A stretch of 64,000 nt of DNA from assembly GCA_035222895.1 (NCBI GenBank), contig JAVYIG010006395.1:1-64000 (forward strand). The letters run 5' to 3'. Of the stretch, positions 11,958 to 22,700 are shown in pieces (within the stretch, counting starts at the first letter, position 1; every line of letters starts with the position of its first letter). This DNA is from Strongylocentrotus droebachiensis. Lineage: Eukaryota > Echinodermata > Echinoidea > Camarodonta > Strongylocentrotidae. A model generated the notes under the pieces. It made no database searches and was not told the origin of the DNA. It worked only from the letters and a program-made list of their open reading frames with translations. The position numbers and the translations under genes were made by a program.

Positions 11958-13640
11958 TATCCCTTTCTAAGTTTCTGGTTAAGTATTTGTTGTCATAAAC
12001 ATGCCATTCTTTGGTATAAACAATTGACCTGGGGTTGTGAAGTGTCTGGGAAAATGGTACAAATAAAGCAGTTATGTCCTTGGGCAAGACATTAATCTGT
12101 ATATTTCCCATTGTCAATTTCAAAATGTTAATTTATATCCCTTTCTAAGTCTCTAATTAAGCATAGATTTTTTCTTTAAAACTTTCCATTTTTTGGTTTC
12201 AAAAATTAACCTGGGGTTGTGAAATGTCCTAGTTCATGGTCCAGCACAGCATTTATGTCCCTAGGCAAGACATTAATCTATACATTTCCCATTGTCATTT
12301 TCATAATGTCAATTATATCCCTTTTTAAGTCCCTTTCTAAGTCTCTGATTAATAAACATGCCATTCAATAGGTAAAAGAATTGACCCGGGGTTGTGATAT
12401 ATCTGGGTTCATGGTCCAGCAATGCATTTATGTCCTTGCGCAAGACATTAAGCTATATATTTCCCATTGTCAATTTCATAATGTTAATTTATATCCCTTT
12501 TTACGTCTCTGATTAGGTATAAACATGCCATTCTTTGGTATAAACAATTGACCCGGGTTTAGTGTCAGGGTTCATGGTCCAGCAAAGCATTCATGTCCTT
12601 GGGCAAGACATTAAGCTATATATTTCCCATTGTCAATTTCATAATGTCAATTTCATAATGTTAATTTATATCCCTTTTTACGTCTCTGATTAGGTATAAA
12701 CATGCCATTCTTTGGTATAAACAATTGACCCGGGTTTAGTGTCAGGGTTCATGGTCCAGCAAAGCATTCATGTCCTTGGGCAAGACATTCATCAATATAT
12801 TTTCTATTGTCAATTTCATTATTGTCAATTATATCCCTTTTTAAGACTCTGAATAATTACATATTTTTTCATATAAAAATGCCATTCTATGGCTAAAAGA
12901 ATTGACCTGGAGTTGTGAAGTATCTGAGTTCATGGTCAAGCAAAGCATTTACGTTCTTGGGCAAGACATTAATCTATATATTTCCCATTGTCAATTATAT
13001 GGCTTTCTGAGTCTCTGATTTATAAACATACCATTCTAAAGCTAAAATAATTGACCTGGGGTTGTGAAGTGTCTGGATTCATGGTCCAGCAAAGCATTTA
13101 TGTCCTTAGGCAAGACATTAATCTATATATTTCCTATCGTCAATTTCATAATTTTAATCTATATCCCTAAGTCTCTGATTTATAAACATACCATTCTAAA
13201 GCTAAAAGAATGGACCTGGGATTGTGAAATGTCTGGGTTCATGGTCCAGCAAAGCATTTATGTTCTTGGGCAAGACATTAATCTATATATTTCACATTGT
13301 CAATTTCAAAATGTTCATTTATATCCCTTTCTAAGTCTCTGATTAAGAATTTGTTCTCATAAACATGCCATTATTTGGTATCAACAATGGACCTTGGGTT
13401 GTAAAGTGTCTGGGTTCAAGGTCCAGCAAAGCATTCATGACCTTTGTCAAGACATTAATCTATATAATTATTTCCCATTGTCAGTTACCTAACTTCAAAC
13501 TATATCCCTTTTTAATTTAAGTATATACATATGCCATTCTTTAGCTAAAAGAATTGACCTTGGGTTGTAAAGTGTTTTGGTTCATGGCCCAACAAAGCAA
13601 TAATATCTTTGGGCAAGAAATTTATTGATATGTGCTATTG

Positions 13641-13710
13641 TATATTCTACATTTTGTCCCTATCCTTTCTTATAATTCAAAATACACAATGCCACGTAAA
13701 GCCTTCACAT
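13641..13710. other. Junction between 166-bp satellite and Gypsy compound block
   Basis: A short AT-rich segment without either repeat separates the last diverged satellite monomer from the first 90-bp unit. Confidence 0.5.
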
Positions 13711-14165
13711 CTAGATGTCAGTAGCTGACAGGGTTAAACAACATTGATAAACAGTGGTAGCTATTGGAAGTCTGTACAGTTGATGCCGGAAAGGAAATAT
13801 GTAGATATCAGTAGCTGACAGGGTTAAACAACATTGGTTAGCAGTGGTAACTGTTGGAAGACTGTACAGTTGATGCCGGAAAGGAAATATGTAAATATCA
13901 GTAGCTGACAGGGTTAAACAACATTGGTTAGCAGTGGTAACTGTTGGAAGTCTGTACAGTTGATGCTGGACAGGAAATATTGAGATGTCAGTAGCTGACA
14001 TGGTTAAACAACATTGGTTAGTAGTGGTAGCTGTTGGAAGTCTGTACAGTTGCTGCCAGAAAGGAAATATTGAGATGTCAGTAGCTGACAGGGTTAAACA
14101 ACATTGGTTAGCAGTGGTAGCTGTTGGAAGTCTGTACAGTTGATGCCAGAAAGGAAATATTTAGA
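13711..14165. repeat. 90-bp tandem repeat, array 1 (5 units)
   Basis: Five head-to-tail 90-bp units, each with the hairpin TGTCAG-TAG-CTGACA, TTAAACAACATTGGTTA, GTGGTAGCTG and GTACAGTTGATGCC. Because 90 is a multiple of 3, minus-strand frames stay open across units and give a 30-residue peptide period. I regard that as a length effect, since two other phases are also partly open and stops occur in most units. The array ends where the Gypsy-derived 77-bp unit begins. Confidence 0.92.
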
Positions 14166-14262
14166 TTTGGCACCAAGCAGGCATGATAATGAGCAGAGGG
14201 ATAGATGGTCTTTCCTTCTTTTACCCTCATGAGGTCCTCCAAATAACTCGTGCAGGGGCACA
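14165..14262. repeat. Single 77-bp unit in Gypsy copy 1
   Basis: One complete unit (GATAATGAGCAGAGGGATAG ... GAGGTCCTCCAAATAACTCG), equal to the monomer of the large array at 19725-29377. In the minus-strand frame that follows the RT end it reads PLHELFGGP-like, which resembles the PLHEL motif after the RT domain in Gypsy pol. It probably marks the single-copy ancestral state of the array. Confidence 0.8.
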
Positions 14263-14570
14263 GCGACCGGGCAAAATTGGGGACAAACGTCCTGTAATAA
14301 TTAGTTAACCCCAAAAATGCACGTACTTCTTTGTTTGCGGTGTGGGTCAATTCGCAATAGCTGCAGTCTTACTGGGGTCAGTTGCTATCAAAATGATATG
14401 TCCTAGATAGTGCACTTTTGGCACTTGTAACATGTTGATGGCTTTAACTTGAAACCATGGATGGCTAGACGACTAATGACCTTCCCTAACCTTTTTACAT
14501 CTCCAGTATATGGTTGCGTACCTCTTCGTACTGGGAAGGGGTGATATGCCTAAATCGCTCCCTAACTGGC
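14243..14570 (-). pseudogene. Gypsy pol: reverse transcriptase with core deleted
   Basis: Three recognisable RT blocks remain, in two frames. RERFRHITPSQYEEVRNHI (14504-14566 region) is the segment that normally precedes the RT fingers. It is followed after about 20 codons by FKLKPS (14436-14453) and a YLGHI-like block, which normally sit after the catalytic motif. FLGLTNYYRTFVPNFA (14270-14317) is the classical end of the Gypsy RT domain. In intact elements of this family the first and second blocks are well over 100 codons apart, so the palm with the YxDD catalytic residues is deleted. The enzyme cannot be functional. Sequence after FVPNFA runs with a frameshift into one copy of the 77-bp unit. 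Confidence 0.85.
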
Positions 14571-14899
14571 TAGGGATTGTGACAGGAATGCGGTACGTGC
14601 TCTATGATTTCATTATGTTCTCAATAGAGAAAGCGCTGAATACATGTGGATATTCTGAGACTACCGACTTAACTCTTATCAATGAATCCTTCCGGGGCAG
14701 GAGAGCCTGACAAATCTAGTTGATCGGCCATTCAATCACCATGCATCTTCTTGTTCTGCCTGGTTGGCCTTATGGTGGTGGTGGTCTCTTGCATCTGGAC
14801 AGATTTTAACGGTTGGCATAAATACACTTCCCCAAATTTGGCATGGTGAGACACCTACAGGGTGATTTCGTAGGGTTTTGTATCAAAATAGGTATGGTC

Positions 14900-15200
14900 T
14901 GGCCATCTAGTCGGGCCTTATATCTACTGTCACAATTTTGGGTTCAATATCAAGTTCTTCGGTACTACGACTACGTTATAGTTTATTGGGGAGTAAGGAA
15001 ACAAAGATTTCCAATAGGGGGACAGGGAATAAGCTACGGATATAAAAGCTTTTTGACAGTGTAGACACCCGGGACCTGGTATCTAACAAGCATATGGCAC
15101 CTTCGATCTTGTGTTATAGCTTTGCTTTCATTGGCTCTCCCTACCAACCGGTTTAAAATCTCTTTTGGGGGAGCTCCGGGGTTTTTGTTTTTTTGGGGGA
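14900..15200 (-). pseudogene. Gypsy pol: aspartic protease remnant
   Basis: On the minus strand, a VGRANES block (about 15125-15145) leads into LLDTRSRVSTLSK (about 15050-15094). In the Gypsy protease family the active-site triad is Asp-Thr/Ser-Gly; here the Gly is replaced by Arg, so activity is unlikely. The paralogue near 30190-30290 keeps the VGRANES block but has lost the active-site Asp altogether. Confidence 0.7.
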
Positions 15201-15349
15201 GGAACACCCGAGTTGGAACCTACTGCTTGCCCAAGTGTGGTGGCCCCTGCCCTTTTAGAGGCATTACTCTCCCTGATTTGCCATAATTTGCAGGATCGGG
15301 ATCGGCTGGGGGTGTATGTGGGGGTAGATTCTGGGTAGGGGGGCCTGCA

Positions 15350-16455
15350 TGGTTGAGGTAGTAATGCACACTCCACACAAAATGTCCCTCGCCCTCACAC
15401 CTTAAACGGCCTAAAATTACATTTTTACCTCTGACATTTTTACCTCTGGCATTTTAACCTCTGGCATTTTTACCTTTGACATTTTTACCTCTGACATTTT
15501 AACCTTTGACATTTTTAACTCTGACATTTTTATTTGGCAAACAAAGGCCCCCCTTTGATGTAGGTCAACTCTTATTCCTGCTGTTCTTTGCCATCTACTT
15601 GTATCTGGGTAGTTTTGGAAGGGGCAGCAGTATTTGGTTCGGTCGTGGTGGTAAGATTTTGCGCCTTTGTGCGTGTTGGATGTTGGCCACGGAAATCTTA
15701 TGTTCTATCGCCTGTTCCATGGCCCGGGCAATCGACACCACCCCATCAAAATCATGCACACTCTTGTATCGATGCCTAATTGCCCCCTTCACCGTTATTG
15801 TCCATCAAATGTCTCATCTTTTGCATCCCCCTGGAAGTCCACCACTGCGCTCTACCCGTTCTACCAGCAATTGTAGCCGGGTACTGTACATTGCTATTGG
15901 CTCCCCCGCTGTCTGCCGGGTGCAATGCAATTGCTGTAATAGTACGGCCCGGCTTTCCACAGTTCCGTAGAACCCTCTAGTTTATATGGCCGATATCCTT
16001 CGTAGAGGCCTCTGGCCCCATGCTAAAAGCAATCTGCCCAGCCTCCCCCTCAGCGATCTCTGTACCATCCTATCTAGGGCATCCGAGGAGCAGGACTATA
16101 ATCTTTTGACAAACAGTCGACTTCATACTTCCACCCCTCAAAACCTACCTTGCCCCCTTTTAGCCTTAGGTCCCCACTGAAAAAGGACAATAGGTGGGGT
16201 TTTCGTTCAACCACATCCTCTTCTAATTTCAAGTTTAGGGCTGCAAAAGAGGACTCCTTGCACCTCTACTGGACTATCTAGCAACTAGCTGGGGTCCATT
16301 TTTCTTTGAAGTTTCCCAAGTTTGCTCTCGATTGGGAAAGACACAGTATGCTTACCTTGTAGTTCTGCTCTTACTGAATCCCGCCCAAACTTATTAACCA
16401 CCAGCTTTCCTACTTCTTCAACAAATTCTTCTAACTCTCCTTTTGTCACTTGCAT
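15350..16455 (-). pseudogene. Gypsy gag relic
   Basis: The minus-strand frame begins MQVTKGELEEFVEEVGKL at 16455 and stays open for 56 codons (16285-16455). Several frameshifts and stops then interrupt a capsid-like region containing AMEQAIEHKI (about 15700). The C-terminal part has a degenerate zinc knuckle (CEGEGHFVW, about 15370-15397) that has lost its first and last cysteines. Plus-strand frames of up to 154 codons at 15506-15970 are antisense shadows. The 5' part is duplicated at 17849-18292. Confidence 0.65.
15420..15535. repeat. 15-16-bp minisatellite inside gag
   Basis: Tandem GACATTTTTACCTCT-like units, seven or eight copies with single-base length variation. On the minus strand a 15-bp unit encodes VKMSE. 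The homologous repeat in copy 2 (30575-30735) keeps a continuous VKMSE-type frame, so the repeat probably began as an in-frame coding repeat between capsid and zinc knuckle. Confidence 0.8.
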
Positions 16456-16790
16456 GCTTAATTCCTAATCAAGACTACCCGGTCCCCATGTATGCCTGCC
16501 TATTTATTTATTCTAGCTGAAATCACAACACGACAAAAAATAACAATATTAACTCCAAGTCAAAATTAAACATCAACCAATTCTGACTAGCCACATAACT
16601 ACTAGACCCGTATTATAACGGTTAACTAGCACAGCCTACATGGCGAAAGAAAAAAAACATGTGAACCGTCGGCGAGGTCTTTAACAAAACAATTTTATGC
16701 GCTGCCTCAAGTAGATATGATGAATGCTTAAACAAAAAAGGCGGTTCAGGCACGTTATCGAGGGAAATAGATGGGCTATGGTGTACAGAG
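16456..16790 (-). other. Gypsy untranslated leader
   Basis: The segment between the gag start and the neighbouring 90-bp array (transcription would run from high to low coordinates). I could not identify a tRNA primer-binding site or the end of an LTR. The same segment recurs at 18293-18627. Confidence 0.4.
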
Positions 16791-17848
16791 GAAATATTGA
16801 GATGTCAGTAGCTGACAGGGTTAAACAACATTGGTTAGCAGTGGTAGCTGTTGGAAGTCTGTACAGTTGATGCCGGAAAGGAAATATGTAGATGTCAGTA
16901 GCTGACAGGGTTAAACAACATTGGTTAGCAGTGGTAGCTGTTGGAAGACTGTACAGTTGATGCCGGAAAGGAAATATTGAGATGTCAGTAGCTGACAGGG
17001 TTAAACAACATTGGTTAGCAGTGGTAGCTGTTGGAAGTCTGTACAGTTGATGCCGGAAAGGATATATGTAGATGTCAGTAGCTGACAGGGTTAAACAACA
17101 TTGGTTACCAGTGGTAGCTGTTGGAAGTCTGTACAGTTGCTGCCGGAAAGGATATATGTAGATGTCAGTAGCTGACAGGGTTAAACATCATTGGTTACCA
17201 GTGGTAGCTGTTGGAATTCTGTACAGTTGCTGCCGGAAAGGAAATATGTAGATGTCAGTAGCTGACAGGGTTAAACAACATTGGTTACCAGTGGTAGCTG
17301 TTGGAATTCTGTACAGTTGCTGCCGGAAAGGAAATATGTAGATGTCAGTAGCTGACAGGGTTAAACAACATTGGTTACCAGTGGTAGCTGTTTGAAGTCT
17401 GTACACTTGCTGCCGGAAAGTAAATATGTAGATGTCAGTAGCTGACAGGGTTAAACAACATTGGTTTGCAGTGGTAGCTGTTGGAAGTCTGTACAGTTGC
17501 TGCCGGAAAGGATATACGTAGATGTCAGTAGCTGACAGGGAAAAACAACATTGGTTACCAGTGGTAGCTGTTGGAAGTCTGTACAGTTGCTGCCGGAAAG
17601 GATATATGTAGATGTCAGTAGCTGACAGGGTTAAACAACATTGGTTCGCAGTGGTAGCTGTTGGAAGTCTGTACAGTTGATGCCGGAAAGGAAATATGTA
17701 GATGTCAGTAGCTGACAGGGTTAAACAACATTGATTACCAGTGGTAGCTGTTGGAAGTCTGTACAGTTGATGCCGGAAAGGAAATATGTAGATGTCAGTA
17801 GCTGACAGGGTTAAACAACATTGATTACCAGTGGTAGCTGTTAGAAGT
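16791..17848. repeat. 90-bp tandem repeat, array 2 (about 11.7 units)
   Basis: The same 90-bp unit as at 13711-14165, with a GATGCC/GCTGCC alternation and a GTTAGC/GTTACC alternation that separate subtypes along the array. It lies at the 5' side of the Gypsy relic, while array 1 lies at its 3' side. The array is cut at GAAGTCT, where the tandemly duplicated Gypsy gag segment begins. Confidence 0.92.
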
Positions 17849-18292
17849 CTGGCCCCATGCTAAAAGCAATCTGCCCAGCCTCCCCCTCAGCGATCTCTGT
17901 ACCATCCTATCTAGGGCATCCGAGGAGCAGGACTATAATCTTTTGACAAACAGTCGACTTCATACTTCCACCCCTCAAAACCTACCTTGCCCCCTTTTAG
18001 CCTTAGGTCCCCACTGAAAAAGGACAATAGGTGGGGTTTTCGTTCAACCACATCCTCTTCTAATTTCAAGTTTAGGGCTGCAAAAGAGGACTCCTTGCAC
18101 CTCTACTGGACTATCTAGCAACTAGCTGGGGTCCATTTTTCTTTGAAGTTTCCCAAGTTTGCTCTCGATTGGGAAAGACACAGTATGCTTACCTTGTAGT
18201 TCTGCTCTTACTGAATCCCGCCCAAACTTATTAACCACCAGCTTTCCTACTTCTTCAACAAATTCTTCTAACTCTCCTTTTGTCACTTGCAT
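17849..18292 (-). pseudogene. Duplicated 5' part of Gypsy gag
   Basis: Second copy of the gag N-terminal segment at 16012-16455, with the same 56-codon open frame beginning MQVTKGELEEF at 18292. It is cut off at 17849, so the rest of gag is missing. It arose by the 1,837-bp duplication, not by separate transposition. Confidence 0.8.
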
Positions 18293-18633
18293 GCTTAATT
18301 CCTAATCAAGACTACCCGGTCCCCATGTATGCCTGCCTATTTATTTATTCTAGCTGAAATCACAACACGACAAAAAATAACAATATTAACTCCAAGTCAA
18401 AATTAAACATCAACCAATTCTGACTAGCCACATAACTACTAGACCCGTATTATAACGGTTAACTAGCACAGCCTACATGGCGAAAGAAAAAAAACATGTG
18501 AACCGTCGGCGAGGTCTTTAACAAAACAATTTTATGCGCTGCCTCAAGTAGATATGATGAATGCTTAAACAAAAAAGGCGGTTCAGGCACGTTATCGAGG
18601 GAAATAGATGGGCTATGGTGTACAGAGGAAATA

Positions 18634-19715
18634 TTGAGATGTCAGTAGCTGACAGGGTTAAACAACATTGGTTAGCAGTGGTAGCTGTTGGAAGTCTGTA
18701 CAGTTGATGCCGGAAAGGAAATATGTAGATGTCAGTAGCTGACAGGGTTAAACAACATTGGTTAGCAGTGGTAGCTGTTGGAAGACTGTACAGTTGATGC
18801 CGGAAAGGAAATATTGAGATGTCAGTAGCTGACAGGGTTAAACAACATTGGTTAGCAGTGGTAGCTGTTGGAAGTCTGTACAGTTGATGCCGGAAAGGAT
18901 ATATGTAGATGTCAGTAGCTGACAGGGTTAAACAACATTGGTTACCAGTGGTAGCTGTTGGAAGTCTGTACAGTTGCTGCCGGAAAGGATATATGTAGAT
19001 GTCAGTAGCTGACAGGGTTAAACATCATTGGTTACCAGTGGTAGCTGTTGGAATTCTGTACAGTTGCTGCCGGAAAGGAAATATGTAGATGTCAGTAGCT
19101 GACAGGGTTAAACAACATTGGTTACCAGTGGTAGCTGTTGGAATTCTGTACAGTTGCTGCCGGAAAGGAAATATGTAGATGTCAGTAGCTGACAGGGTTA
19201 AACAACATTGGTTACCAGTGGTAGCTGTTTGAAGTCTGTACACTTGCTGCCGGAAAGTAAATATGTAGATGTCAGTAGCTGACAGGGTTAAACAACATTG
19301 GTTTGCAGTGGTAGCTGTTGGAAGTCTGTACAGTTGCTGCCGGAAAGGATATACGTAGATGTCAGTAGCTGACAGGGAAAAACAACATTGGTTACCAGTG
19401 GTAGCTGTTGGAAGTCTGTACAGTTGCTGCCGGAAAGGATATATGTAGATGTCAGTAGCTGACAGGGTTAAACAACATTGGTTCGCAGTGGTAGCTGTTG
19501 GAAGTCTGTACAGTTGATGCCGGAAAGGAAATATGTAGATGTCAGTAGCTGACAGGGTTAAACAACATTGATTACCAGTGGTAGCTGTTGGAAGTCTGTA
19601 CAGTTGATGCCGGAAAGGAAATATGTAGATGTCAGTAGCTGACAGGGTTAAACAACATTGATTACCAGTGGTAGCTGTTAGAAGTCTGTACAGTTGATCC
19701 TAGAAAGGAAATATT
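18634..19715. repeat. 90-bp tandem repeat, array 3 (about 12 units)
   Basis: Duplicate of array 2, unit for unit. Unlike array 2 it continues to its natural end, GTACAGTTGATCC...GGAAATATTTAGATTTGGCACC, the same junction into the 77-bp unit seen at the end of array 1 near 14150. This confirms that arrays 1 and 3 border equivalent Gypsy copies. Confidence 0.92.
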
Positions 19716-19724
19716 TAGATTTGG

Positions 19725-22700
19725 CACCAAGCAGGCATGATAATGAGCAGAGGGATAGATGGTCTTTCCTTCTTTTACCCTTACGAGGTCCTCCAAATAA
19801 CTCGTGCAGGGGCATGATAATGAACAGAGGGATAGATGGTCTTTCATTCTTTTACCCTTATGAGGTCCTCCAAATAACTCGTGCAGGGGCATGATAAAGA
19901 GCAGAGAGATAGATGGTCTTTCCTTTTTTTACCCTTACGAGGTCCTCCAAATAACTCGTGCAGGGGCATGATAATGAGCAGAGAGATAGATGGTCTTTCA
20001 TTCTTTTACCCTTACGAGGTCCTCCAAATAACTCGTGCAAGGGCATGATAATGAACAGAGGGATAGATGGTCTTTCATTCTTTTACCCTTATGAGGTCCT
20101 CCAAATAACTCGTGCAGGGGCATGATAAAGAGCAGAGAGATAGATGATCTTTCATTCTTTTACCCTCACGAGGTCCTCCAAATAACTCGTGCAGGGGCAT
20201 GACAATGAGCAGAGAGATAGATGGTCTTTCATTTTTTTACCCTTACGAGGTCCTCCAAATAACTCGTGCAGGGGCATGATAATGAGCAGAGAGATAGATG
20301 GTCTTTCATTCTTTTACCCTTATGAGGTCCTCCAAATAACTTGTGCAGGGGCATGATAATGAGCAGAGGGATAGATGGTCTTTCATTCTTTTACCCTTAC
20401 GAGGTCCTCCAAATAACTCGTGCAGGGGCATGACAATGAGCAGAGAGATAGATGGTCTTTCATTCTTTTACCCTTACGAGGTCCTCCAAATAACTTGTGC
20501 AGGGGCATGATAATGAGCAGAGGGATAGATGGTCTTTCCTTCTTTTACCTTTACGAGGTCCTCCAAATAACTTGTGCAGGGGCATGATAATGAGCAGAGG
20601 GATAGATGGTCTCTCCTTCTTTTACCCTTACGAGGTCCTCCACATAACTTGGGCAGGAGCATGATAATGAGCAGAGGGATAGATGGTCTTTCCTTCTTTT
20701 ACCCTTACGAGGTCCTCCAAATAACTCGTGCAGGGGCATGACAATGAGCAGAGGGATAAATGGTCTTTCCTTCTTTTACCCTTACGAGGTCCTCCAAATA
20801 ACTTGTGCAGGGGCATGATAATGAGCAGAGGGATAGATGGTCTTTCCTTCTTTTTCCCTCACGAGGTCCTCCAAATAACTTGTGCAGGGGCATGATAATG
20901 AGCAGAGGGATAGATGGTCCTTTCCTTCTTTTACCTTCATGAGGTCCTCCAAATAACTTGTGCAGGGGCATGATAATGAGCAGAGGGATAGATGGTCTTT
21001 CATGCTTTAATCCTTACGAGGTCCTCCAAATAACTTGTGCAGGGGCATGATAATGAGCAGAGAGATAGATGGTCTTTCATGCTTTAATCCTTACGAGGTC
21101 CTCCAAATAACTTGTGCAGGGGCATGATAATGAGCAGAGAGATAGATGGTCTTTCATTCTTTTACCCTTACAAGGTCCTCCAAATAACTCGTGCAGGGGC
21201 ATGATAATGAGCAGAGGGATAGATGGTCTTTCCTTCTTCTATTCTTACGAGGTCCTCCAAATAACTCGTGCAGGGGCATGATAATGAGCAGAGGGATAGA
21301 TGGTCTATCCTTCTTTGACCCTTACGAGGTCCTCCAAATAACTTGTGCAGGGGCATGATAATGAGCAGAGGGATAGATGGTCTTTCCTTCTTTTTCCCTT
21401 ACGAGGTCCTCCAAATAACTCGTGCAGGGGCATGATAATGAGCAGAGGGATAGATGGTCTATCCTTCTTTGACCCTTACGAGGTCCTCCAAATAACTTGT
21501 GCAGGGGCATGATAATGAGCAGAGGGATAGATGGTCTTTCCTTCTTTTTCCCTTACGAGGTCCTCCAAATAACTCGTGCAGGGGCATGATAATGAGCAGA
21601 GGGATAGATGGTCCTTTCCTTCTTTTACCCTTATGAGGTCCTCCAAATAACTTGTGCAGGGGGATGATAATGAGCAGAGGGATAGATGGTCTTTCATTCT
21701 TTTACCCTTACGAGGTCCTCCAAATAACTTGTGCAGGGGCATGATAATGAGCAGAGGGATAGATGGTCTTTCATTCTTTTAACCTTACGAGGTCCTCCAA
21801 ATAACTCGTGCAGGGGCATGATAATGAGCAGAGGGATAGATGGTCTTTCCTTCTTTTACCCTTACGAGGTCCTCCAAATAACTTGTGCAGGGGCATGATA
21901 ATGAGCAGAGGGATAGATGGTCTTTCCTTCTTTTACCCTTACGAGGTCCTCCAAATAACTTGTGCAGGGGCATGATAATGAGCAGAGGGATAGATGGTCT
22001 TTCCTTCTTTTACCCTTACGAGGTCCTCTAAATAACTTGTGCAGGGGCATGATAATGAGCAGAGGGATAGATGGTCCTTTCATTCTTTTACCCTTACGAG
22101 GTCCTCCAAATAACTTGTGCAGGGGCATGATAGTGAGCAGAGGGATAGATGGTCTTTCCTTCTTTAACCCTTACGAGGTCCTTCAAATAACTTGTGCAGG
22201 GGCATGATAATGAGCAGAGAGATAGATGGTCTTTCATTCTTTTACCTCTACGAGGTCCTCCAAATAACTCGTGCAGGGGCATGATAATGAGCAGAGGGAT
22301 AGATGGTCTTCCATTCTTTTACCCTTACGAGGTCCTCCAAATAACTTGTGCAGGGGCATGATAATGAGCAGAGGGATAGATGGTCTTTCCTTCTTTTACC
22401 CTTACGAGGTCCTCCAAATAACTTGTGCAGGGGCATGATAATGAGCAGAGGGATAGATGGTCTTTCCCTCTTTTACCCTTACAAGGTCCTCCAAATAACT
22501 TGTGCAGGGGCATGATAATGAGCAGAGGGATAGATGGTCTTTCTTTCTTTTACCCTTACGAGGTCCTCCAAATAACTTGTGCAGGGGCATGATAATGAGC
22601 AGAGGGATAGATGGTCCTTTCCTTCTTTTACCCTTACGAGGTCCTCTAAATAACTTGTGCAGGGGCATGATAATGAGCAGAGGGATAGATGGTCCTTTCA

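Larger units (their letters stand above)
6409..13640. repeat. 166-bp satellite array
   Basis: About 40 head-to-tail monomers of roughly 166 bp. Each carries GCCATTCT, ATTGACCTGGGG, GGTTCATGGTCCAGCAAAGC, TCCTTGGGCAAGACATTAA and a TATATCCCTTT tail. The core from 6900 to 9540 is nearly homogeneous; units outside it (6409-6900 and 9540-13640) are increasingly diverged and carry indels. This is the pattern expected if unequal exchange acts mainly at the array centre. Because 166 is not a multiple of 3, the 95-codon frames crossing each monomer are artefacts. The array is interrupted by a foldback element at 11163-11955. The monomer length is close to one nucleosome repeat. Confidence 0.95.
14166..16455 (-). 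mobile_element. Ty3/Gypsy relic, copy 1
   Basis: A decayed, internally deleted Gypsy retrotransposon read on the minus strand. Order from 5': gag start at 16455, capsid-like region (15590-16080), short VKMSE-type repeats (15420-15535), CCHC remnant (15370-15400), protease remnant (15050-15094), RT N-terminal linker (14504-14566), RT C-terminal part (14270-14453), then one 77-bp unit ending at the 90-bp array. RNase H and integrase are absent. No LTR is proven; 90-bp arrays lie on both sides. The paralogue at 29378-30740 shares the same layout and the same RT deletion. Confidence 0.85.
16012..19685. repeat. 1,837-bp tandem segmental duplication
   Basis: 16012-17848 and 17849-19685 are two head-to-tail copies containing the gag start, the leader and the 90-bp array. 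Offsets are constant at 1,837 bp and I saw no difference in the segments I compared, including rare array variants. At the junction GAAGTCTG of the 90-bp unit meets CTCTGGCCCC of gag, with TCTG shared by both. This is consistent with microhomology-mediated or template-switch duplication, or with an assembly error. Confidence 0.9.

Noticed and set aside
15506..15970. 154-codon plus-strand frame
   Set aside because: It lies antisense to the Gypsy gag region, and a parallel plus-strand frame overlaps it. No domain is recognised.
13711..19243. 30-residue repeat protein encoded by the 90-bp arrays
   Set aside because: The frame is open only because 90 is divisible by 3. Stops interrupt it in many units, and there is no start or flanking gene structure.
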